A stretch of 64,000 nt of DNA from Orychophragmus violaceus (lineage: Eukaryota; Streptophyta; Magnoliopsida; Brassicales; Brassicaceae), in the NCBI GenBank assembly GCA_030180135.1, contig CM058230.1, forward strand, positions 17,051,082 to 17,115,081. The letters run 5' to 3'. A model generated the notes under the pieces. It was not told where the DNA came from, did no database searches, and saw nothing but the letters and a program-made list of their open reading frames with translations. Numbering within the stretch: position 1 is the first letter of the stretch; every line of letters begins with the position of its first letter. Shown here in pieces: positions 57,301-64,000 of this stretch. The position numbers and the translations under genes were made by a program.

Positions 57301-58012
57301 ACGGTAATCCAAGCCCTTTAACCAGTTTCTCAACCTCGTTGTATGAACCTGGCGCAAGATTATCTTCAGGAAGAACATCTTTCAGGTATTCGCAAAAAGC
57401 ATCCACACATTGCTTGGCCAAATTATAATCCGTCTTTATTCCCATTAGTCTAGTTGCAGATGATAAGGGCGAATGTCCCTCTTTGCAACCATCATAAAGC
57501 GGACGCTTCGCTGCATCTAACATATCAAAAAATCTCCTGGTTTCTACATTATGTTCCTCATCTACCCTAGGAATTTGAAATTCACCTACTTCCTGGGTAT
57601 TTTCTCTAAATGCATCATTAACCATCTGAATTGTACCTACACCAGCATCTTCATCCGCGGTATAATGTTCACTAGAACTAACATTAGGTTCCCGCGTACT
57701 AGTACTCCCAAAAGGTTCTCTACTACTACTTGCACCATCAAATGTCTCCCCATGAAGATACCAAATCTTATAACCCGCCATAAACCCGACTGAGTACAAG
57801 TGTTGCCATACTTCGCCAATCGTAGGATTTCTAACATTTCGGCATTGAGTACAAGGACATTTCATCTTACCCGTTTTTTGCGCATGAGGTTCACTGCAAG
57901 CCAGCGTCATGAATTCCACGATACCAAGTGCATATGGTTTGTGTACTAAGTCCGTCGTCTCATCAACCCTCGGACCGTCCATCCACGATCTGAAGTAACT
58001 CGAGGAAGACAT
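54350..58012 (-). pseudogene. TNP2-type CACTA transposase of CACTA-3
   Basis: Starts MSSSSYFRSWMDGPRVDETT at 58012. The Transposase-associated zinc motif is CPCTQC. The core runs to about 55990 (LGLPYQMIDVCIDNCMIYWR, RAALMWTISDFPAYGMLSGW, LLRHNLDVMHIEKNFFDNIM, ECGGNGHENVYGAGVVHNWH). Then DUF4218 (55900-55385; GGPVQYRWMYPFERYMFHLK), a linker exon (55318-55205), DUF4216 (55123-54735; VVYYGVLKEILEVKY) and a last exon (about 54645-54350; SYIPYPRL) with an acidic tail. Breaks: a deletion of about ten bases near 56590 (before CWFDCHRRFLPHDHPYRK), a 2-base loss near 55995 (KSHDCHVV motif) and a one-base loss in a T run near 55906. Otherwise well preserved. Confidence 0.9.
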
Positions 58013-58099
58013 GTTACCCTGCTAATAAATATGTTTAGAGAGAGAAATCGGAAAGGAGATAGAGAGAGAGTGTGGTGTGGAGGAGAAGGGAGAAATGTT

Positions 58100-58360
58100 T
58101 GGTTTATAATGGAAAATAACCGACGGAAAACCGACAGATACTCCGTCGGAATTCGGCCCAACAGTGAAAAATTTTCCGACGGATAACCGACGGGAATAGA
58201 AACCGACACAAATCCCGTCGGAAAACCGTCGGAATGGTTTTGGTAAACGGTCAAAAGACTTTACTCACATCTCTTCCCAAGGCAACGTATTGGTAACTGT
58301 CTTTTCGGAAATAAAGCGGAAAACCGACGGAAAACCGACTGAATGTCCGTCGGAAAATAT
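58100..58360. promoter_or_regulatory. CCGACGG cluster between divergent TNP2 and mini-gene A
   Basis: Repeated ccgacggaaaaccgac and ccgtcggaaaaccgtcgg motifs lie between the TNP2 start (58012, minus) and the mini-gene A start (58422, plus). The arrangement suggests a shared bidirectional control region. Confidence 0.55.
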
Positions 58361-58421
58361 TGTTTAAATAACCACCGAGTTTCTCCCTTCTTCCATCGCC
58401 AAAAAAACAAAAAAAAAATTT

Positions 58422-58929
58422 ATGGATTACGTATACTTTTCTCCCGAAGCCCACGATTCCGTTCTTCAAACTATCGCGCAACCTGGTCGAGAGTCCCTGC
58501 CAAATCTCGACCCATCTCGACTAGCCCACCGTGCCGTTTGGTTTGGATCTAATGCGGTCATCCACTCGGTTATCAACGACATCATCGAGCATCGCTGGTC
58601 TGGACGCTATCTGTCGTATTTTAACGTCGCGAGTAGCCTAAAAACTGCATGGTTCAATGATTTTCTTGTAAGTTATTTCTTCTTTTCATATATTTTATTT
58701 AAATTTCAAATTATACAATTAATTTCTTTTTCAGGAATACTATACATTTTCTCCAAATAATGTTATCATTGTCTGGCGGGAATTTCACCGGACGGCAAGG
58801 AAGGTTTTCAAGACAAAGATGCGGCGGATGAAGCTCCGGTGGGAACGGGATGAAGGAAGACCGGCTTGGGTTTCGGCGGTAGAATGGAACCTCATGGTCG
58901 ACCAATGGATGGAGACGACCGACGAATAA
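58422..58929 (+). CDS. mini-gene A of CACTA-3 (Transposase_24-like N-domain)
   Basis: Two exons with GT-AG borders: 58422-58667 and 58735-58929, 146 residues, intact. Exon 1 begins MDYVYFSPEAHDSVLQTIAQ and contains HRWSGRYLSYFNVASSLKTA. Exon 2 begins EYYTFSPNNVIIVWREFHRT and has KVFKTKMRRMKLRWERDEGR and PAWVSAVEWNLMVDQWMETT. The intron sits at exactly the same place as in mini-gene B (both follow a full codon), so the two arose by duplication with inversion. It resembles only the N-terminal block of Transposase_24 proteins and lacks the C-terminal coiled coil. This could make it a DNA-binding competitor or partner (inference). Confidence 0.68.
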
Positions 58930-59164
58930 TTACAATTTCAAACTTTAATAATGTAATTTATATTTTTAATAATAATGAACTTTTGTTTTCTTTGTTTAAT
59001 TCATAAATAAAATTTTTTATTTTTTTTAAAAATATAATCTAGTAACTTCATGATAAATAGCTAACATTAAACTATATAAACGAATAACACAAAGTATCAC
59101 AGTGGTTTGAGTATTGACTTAAGCCCTCCAAAGATCTCGGGTTCGAGCTCGTTCTTCTACGAGT
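58930..59164 (+). other. 3' region of mini-gene A with tRNA-like segment 3
   Basis: AT-rich tail, then 59098-59150 cacagtggtttgagtattga followed by ctcgggttcgagctcg, a third tRNA-like A/B box arrangement. Confidence 0.5.
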
Positions 59165-59432
59165 TTTTATGGACCAACGGCTTCCCGACAGATTAGCGAC
59201 AGACTAAATTCCTGTCGGAAACCCGTCGAAAATTTACCGACGGTTTTCAAGTCTGTCGGGAACTTCCCGACGGTTCTATAATCCGTCGGAAATTTTCCGA
59301 CGGCTTTGCCTTCCGTCGGTATATACCGACGCAATTCCGACGAGTTCTCAACAGTCGGTAATTCGTCGGAATTACCGACGGATAATTTTCTGTCGGAAAA
59401 TCCGTCGGTTTGAGGGTTGTTTTCTTGTAGTG
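59165..59432 (-). repeat. right subterminal and terminal repeats of CACTA-3
   Basis: ccgacgg/ccgtcgg motifs in both orientations up to the terminus at 59432. Shorter and more mixed in orientation than the left array. Confidence 0.9.
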
Positions 59433-59949
59433 ACTGGTTTCCTTTCATGTTTCAAGTATAACTATAAGCGTCAAGCTCGACAATAATGAATAATGTAGAG
59501 AACCAGATCAAACGTATAAAATAATGAACTTATTGATATACTTTTAAGGCCTTAATGATAATCCTTAACCATAAATCAATGTTAACTTTTCCTAAAATAT
59601 GATTATGAACTATTGCGTGGCTGCATATTATAGTTTAATTAATATATAATTGTTTTCTTTCATACCGAACCAACATGAAGTAAAGCAACATTGGAGGAAT
59701 GTCAACGAACATGTTACATGTACAGAGATATAAGTTACAGCAATAGAAAGAAAAAAAGTTACAGCAATAGGCGTATACGTATATAATCACGTAATATTCG
59801 AGATGTAGTACTCTTATCATGCGGAAAAGAAGAAAAGAATTAAATTCCTTAAATCGTTTCGATACGATTCTATTTTTTCTCCAATATCCTAAGTCCCAAT
59901 CTACGTCCAGGTTCAGAACTCCTCGCTTCTAATCACCCCTCCGATCCAT
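59433..59949. other. unique sequence between CACTA-3 and MIR395 copy 4
   Basis: Starts with the ACT duplication. No protein gene recognised; its last part is the likely promoter of MIR395 copy 4. Confidence 0.6.
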
Positions 59950-59957
59950 TATAAATA
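59950..59957 (+). promoter_or_regulatory. candidate TATA box of MIR395 copy 4
   Basis: TATAAATA in ccattataaatacaatgtc. Transcription would start near 59985, giving a leader of about 135 bases before the hairpin, a usual distance for plant MIRNA genes. Confidence 0.6.
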
Positions 59958-60119
59958 CAATGTCACTCTTCCACTATATCCCCAAACCCTAAAGACAAGT
60001 TTGTGTTAAAAAACAAATATCTTTAATTCTTTCTTTGTCATATATGTAGTATAGTAAGAATCTGTAATGCCTCCAGAAACAGTGTATAAGTTACAATGAA
60101 GTATTACCTCGATCAAATA

Positions 60120-60205
60120 TTCTCAAGAGTTCCTTCGAACACTTCATTGAAAAAAACTGGCAGTAATTATTTTTTTACTGAAGTGTTTGGAGGAACTCCA
60201 GCTGA
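60120..60205 (+). ncRNA. MIR395: MIR395 copy 4, complete hairpin, variant mature sequence
   Basis: Opposite arm from 60127 (gagttccttcgaacacttca), mature arm 60178-60198 (CTGAAGTGTTTGGAGG then AACTC). It differs from copies 1 and 3 by A instead of G at mature position 14. The arms still pair well with a loop of about 30 bases, so the precursor looks processable. The role would be sulfate-starvation silencing as for the family. Confidence 0.93.
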
Positions 60206-60740
60206 TATTTGGTTATTTCAAGCTATTCAGACATTGTCTAATAAGGTAAATTCCCTATTGTAACTAACACTTTTTTCTATTTCTGTCAATGTTTTTCTAT
60301 TTATTTCCAAGTTCGTTATTACTTAATACTCTAGCAAGTCATATGCAAAATTTCAACAAAAAGTCATGCAATATTTGAATTTGTAATTTAAAAAAAAAAA
60401 CACTCACACACAATCATTACAAAGATGCATTTTTCGTCACAGATCTTAGTACTTTTGTCATAAAATTATTTGGAAAATAAATATCGTTGCAAAGATTAGA
60501 ATATCTCAGATCTATCGTATGTAAACTTTGCTACGAAAATAATTTATAGGTTTATTATGTACACCTGTATAAAACTGTGAAAATACTTATAAGCAACAAT
60601 AATCAGAATAATCATATATATAATTTAAGTACAGAAAAAATTCGAATTGTATGTTAAAAAGTAGTACAATTCTAATTGCAAAAGTCGACGTTTTTTTCGT
60701 TAAACAAAACAACTATCAACTAGAACGTACGAGTACAAAA
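60206..60740. other. AT-rich sequence between MIR395 copy 4 and LINE-2, no gene seen
   Basis: No reading frame or repeat family recognised. Confidence 0.6.
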
Positions 60741-60832
60741 GAAAGTCAGAGAGAGAAAATTAGAGAGAGAATATACCGTTGAGGATTCTAGGTTTCGCCC
60801 ATCCGCCGTAGTGCCTCAGCTCCCGGTTACTC

Positions 60833-62445
60833 ATGATTTCGGATTCCGATTTACGACTCTCGTCTCTAATTCCACTAGATTTGCGTTTTCTCCTCCCTCT
60901 CGAGAATGGCTCTAACTCATCTCCGTTAACCTCTAATTCGATTTTTCCGTTAAATCCTCTTTCCTCGGGTTTTCCTTCAAACTTCGCTTCAGAGATTCTG
61001 GCACCTCGCGCTTCACCTACGCCGGTCCTACCATCTTCTTCAGCTACCGCTTTATGGGTTAACAATGTTAAAGCTTCTTTCCAACCTTTGACTCAGATGG
61101 GCTCTCCTACTATGTTGGAAGATGGCATTCCTTCTGTTAAAGCTTCGGATTCTATCACGCTTGGATCTTCTATCATGTGGAAAGGCCATCTTGTTGCATT
61201 TTTCCATGGAAATTCACCTTCACCTGCAAAAATTTTCACTTATCTTAACCTTATTTGGGAAAAGAACGGACGTATCTCGGTCAATCATCATTCTCAAAGT
61301 ATTTGCCTTATCTACATCCCTTGTCCTGTCACCAGATAATGGGCTCTGGATGTGGGATTTTGGGACTCCGGGAACTGTTCATTTACAGATGCTCTCTGGC
61401 ATCCTGAGTTGGAATTTACCCGCAAGGAACTGGTCCAAGCTCCTATTTGGGCTCTCTTTCGTAAGGTACCCCCAGAGCTATGGTCTCTAGATGGATTTAG
61501 CACCATTGCTTCGAGGGTTGGTGCTCCTGTGCATTCAGAATTTTAAGATCTTAAGTCTTATTCAAATGGTATCATTAAGGTGAAGGTTGTTATCAACCTC
61601 AAGAAAAAGTTACCTTCTGCGGTCCGAGTTACATACAGGTATGGCACTTCGGTTCTTGTTGCTGTGGAATTTCCAAGGCTTCCTCTGTTGTGTAAATGAT
61701 GTGTGTCTTCGAACATGTAGAGCTTCGATGTCCCTCTGTGATTTCTCGTAAAGCTGCACCAATTTCTCATGTTATTCCTGCTATGCGTTTTGATTCTGGA
61801 CAAAAGAGGGTGACTAACAATGTTGACCAGTATCCCCCATGTACTGCTCAGGATGTTGAGTCACCTTATGTGGAAGTCGAGGATCCTCCGGTTGTTGTTA
61901 AAGATGTCGTTTTTCCTTATGTTAATGCGGATCTTCCTCTCGACACCCAATATGTGGTCTCTCCTCGTTCTGCTGCTAAGGATCTTTCATCTGAACCTTG
62001 TCTGCGACGATCAATAAGCCTTCCTTCCTCTCCTTGTCAGGCTGATGCCCCATCAGGCTCTGAAGTTTGGAAAACAGTGGCCATTCGTTCAAACCCTCCT
62101 AATACTGCTGTGAGATCCTCTTCAATCAAGAAAATTATTCCGCTTACTAGTGCTCAATTAGACGAGGACGAAATTCTTATTAAGAAAGCACATATGATTA
62201 TTAGATTTCGTATCTATTCTTTGCAAGGGCCGCATCCATCTCTCTCGACTACCACTAGGAAGAATTTGAGAAGAAATAAGAGGAGGAAGCTCTTTGATTA
62301 TCATGTTAAGAAGAGGATGGTAGCGAGTCATCCTCCTCGCCTTCTACTCTCCCAGCTACAGGTTCTGATTCAAATAAGTGTGGACAATTGCCGAAGCATA
62401 TTGTCCCTCACTCGGATAACTAATGCGTTGCAGTCCCCTTTTTGA
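60833..62445 (+). pseudogene. LINE-2 ORF1 (DUF4283, zinc knuckle), broken
   Basis: Starts MISDSDLRLSSLIPLDLRFL. The DUF4283 domain is around WKGHLVAFFHGNSPSPAKIF, NLIWEKNGRISVNHHSQSIC, WHPELEFTRKELVQAPIWAL and LWSLDGFSTIASRVGAPVHS. Same-frame stops at 61337-61339 and 61544-61546. The CCHC knuckle is split by a frameshift near 61697 (LLCK, then CVFEHVELRCP). A Ser/Pro-rich and then basic C-terminal part follows to 62445. RNA-binding role in the LINE particle; dead here. Confidence 0.82.
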
Positions 62446-62466
62446 CTTCTAATGAAGTGACTCTTT

Positions 62467-64000
62467 TGGAATCTTTGTGGCCTTAACGCAATAATCGGCA
62501 ATTACTAGTTAAGAGGTGGCTCAACACCAATAGGCCACGTATAAGTACTTTTTTGGAAACACACGTGAAGCAGTCTAATATTCAGAGTTTGATCAATAAT
62601 ACTACTCCGGTCTGGAGTTTTGAAGCCAATTACAGTGTGGATGAAGATAATGGACGTATAGTGGTTGTATGGGATCCTGTTCTTTCTGTGGTTACCTATA
62701 TGAAGACGGCTCAGCTGGTTCTTTGTGGAGTACACAAACCGGTCGGTCTTTCAATGTTGCTTTCATCTACGCTAGGAATCTTTTGGAGGAAAGGGTTCCC
62801 CTTTTGGGAGTTAATAAAATAATTAGCCTCCCTTCCCTTGATGCAAAGTTCTCCATGGATTCTTTTGGGTGATTTCAATCAAGTCATTTCAATGGAGGAG
62901 GTGTTCTCTTTATATGGATCTTCTGTCAGTCGTCGCGGTATGCAAAAATTTCGTGATTGTTTGACAGATAGTCGTTTGTTTGACCTTTCCTATAGAGGTT
63001 GTTTGTTCACTTGGAGTAGTAATAGTTTAAGTATCATGAAGGCTCGCAAGTTGGATCGTGCTCTGGTCAGTGAGAAATGGTTAGAGACCTTCCCAGATTC
63101 TTATGCTTACTTTGATGCGCCAGGTTCTTCTGATCATTCACCTTGCTTGGTGATTCTCAATAATGAGGTAGGAATTCGCAGGATAAGATTCATATATTTC
63201 TCCTTCTTTGCTACGCACCCAGACTTTACGGCTAAGCTAAGTGAGGCTTGGACTTCTCAGGATCATTTGACTTCCCCTATGGTTTAGCTTTACAAGCGAT
63301 TAAGAGCAGCAAAGTTGTGTTGTAAGTCTATGAACCGAGAGTCTTTTGATAACATTCAAGAAAGGACTAAAGAAGCCTTTATGAAGTTGGAGGACATTCA
63401 GAGAAGGGTCTTAACAACTCCCTCACGTGAACTCTTTGAGGAAGAAAACATTGCTAGAGCTGACTGGTTATTCTTAGAAGCTGCCGAAGAATCCTTCTTC
63501 TTTCAGAAGTCAAGAATTCGATGGCTTTCAGTTGGTGATACAAACACTGGAGTATTTCATAAATCGGTCAAAGCAAGTCTTGCAAGAAATGTCATTAATT
63601 TTTTGAGAGATGATGTTGTTACTAAGGTTTCTGATCCGGTTCAAATCAAGGAGATGGTAGTGAGTTATTATACTAACTTATTGGGGAAGAAAAATCATCA
63701 TGTTATCCCACCTTCTGTTGACGAGATTCAAGATTTGCACCCCTTTAGGTGTTCCAGTGATTTAGCCTCCATTCTTCCCTCTCTCCATCAGTTGAGGAGA
63801 TCCGTGCAATAGTTTTTGCTTTGCCTAAAAATCAGGCAGCAGGCTCGGATGGAATTTTTGTGGAGTTTTTCACCTCTTCATGGGATATTGTTGGAAGTGA
63901 TCTCATTGATGTGGTTCTGGACTTTTTCAATACTTCCTCTATATCTCGGCAACTAAACTCAACGGCTATTGCCTTAATCCCAAAGGTAATTGGAGCAGAC
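62467..64000 (+). pseudogene. LINE-2 ORF2: endonuclease and start of reverse transcriptase, broken and incomplete
   Basis: Begins WNLCGLN, then a one-base shift and NRQLLVKRWLNTNRPRISTF. The endonuclease continues with ISTFLETHVKQSNIQSLINN, a frameshift near 62690, PWILLGDFNQVISMEEVF, FTWSSNSLSIMKARKLDRAL and DAPGSSDHSPCLVIL. TAG at 63285-63287. A linker follows with RIRWLSVGDTNTGVFHKSVK and a shift near 63800. The reverse transcriptase begins FALPKNQAAGSDGIFVEFFT and INSTAIALIPK-like sequence. The window ends before the catalytic motif. Confidence 0.88.

Larger units (their letters stand above)
49130..59432 (-). mobile_element. CACTA-3: full-length CACTA element with four genes
   Basis: Ends CACTACAAGAAAACAACCGG (left) and the inverted CACTACAAGAAAACAACCCT (right), with ACT duplicated on both sides (49127-49129 and 59433-59435). 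Length 10303 bp. A different family from CACTA-1/2: the subterminal motif is CCGACGG instead of agccacgaa. Genes: Transposase_24 (minus), mini-gene B (minus), TNP2 (minus, broken), mini-gene A (plus). It separates MIR395 copies 3 and 4. Confidence 0.95.
60741..64000 (+). mobile_element. LINE-2: L1-type LINE, cut by window end
   Basis: A 5' leader from about 60741, ORF1 with DUF4283 and CCHC region, then ORF2 with endonuclease and the start of reverse transcriptase. The 3' end lies outside, so the target duplication cannot be checked and the 5' limit is approximate. Confidence 0.85.

Overview
This is plant nuclear DNA, almost certainly from a Brassicaceae species. The evidence is four MIR395 hairpins, Athila-type (Ty3/gypsy) LTR elements with the ATHILA ORF-1 protein, CACTA (En/Spm) transposons ending in CACTACAAGAAA, L1-type LINEs, a Stowaway-like MITE, Helitron ends and a plant telomere-type CCCTAAA tract. 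No intact ordinary host protein gene is visible. The only host loci I can support are the MIR395 genes (sulfate-starvation microRNA) and one possible orphan terminal exon.

Layout. 1-53: MIR395 copy 1, cut by the window edge. About 425-26848: a CACTA element on the minus strand (CACTA-1), its 3' end lost. It was split by two later insertions: an Athila-derived element without polymerase (7770-16715, 5-bp duplication GTAGC) and a second CACTA of the same family on the plus strand (CACTA-2, 17709-26625, duplication TAT). 27505-27622: MIR395 copy 2 on the minus strand. 28333-29988: a poly(A)-tailed retroposon with no reverse transcriptase, flanked by a 13-bp duplication. 30002-34763: very AT-rich DNA with a MITE and what looks like a head-to-tail row of Helitrons. 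34780-46672: an L1-type LINE with a 13-16 bp duplication, itself broken by a second copy of the Athila derivative (35424-42242). 47030-47117: MIR395 copy 3. 49130-59432: a third CACTA of a different family (CACTA-3, duplication ACT) with CCGACGG repeats. 60120-60205: MIR395 copy 4 with a TATA box about 170 bp upstream. From about 60740 to the end: a second LINE, cut by the window edge.

Reading it together: removing the datable insertions leaves a compact MIR395 cluster of roughly 12 kb that transposons have stretched to 60 kb. The CACTA elements carry a TNP2-type transposase gene and a Transposase_24-type (TNPA-like) gene. Nearly all TE genes are broken by stops or frameshifts. The best-preserved genes are two small spliced genes in CACTA-3 (52858-53405 and 58422-58929), related to each other and in opposite orientation, which I do not recognise as a described CACTA gene. 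The most unusual features are the expanded MIR395 cluster with a position-14 variant, the two mini-genes, the family-specific repeat clusters next to CACTA genes, the CGATCG palindrome pairs of the Athila derivative, and the Helitron row.
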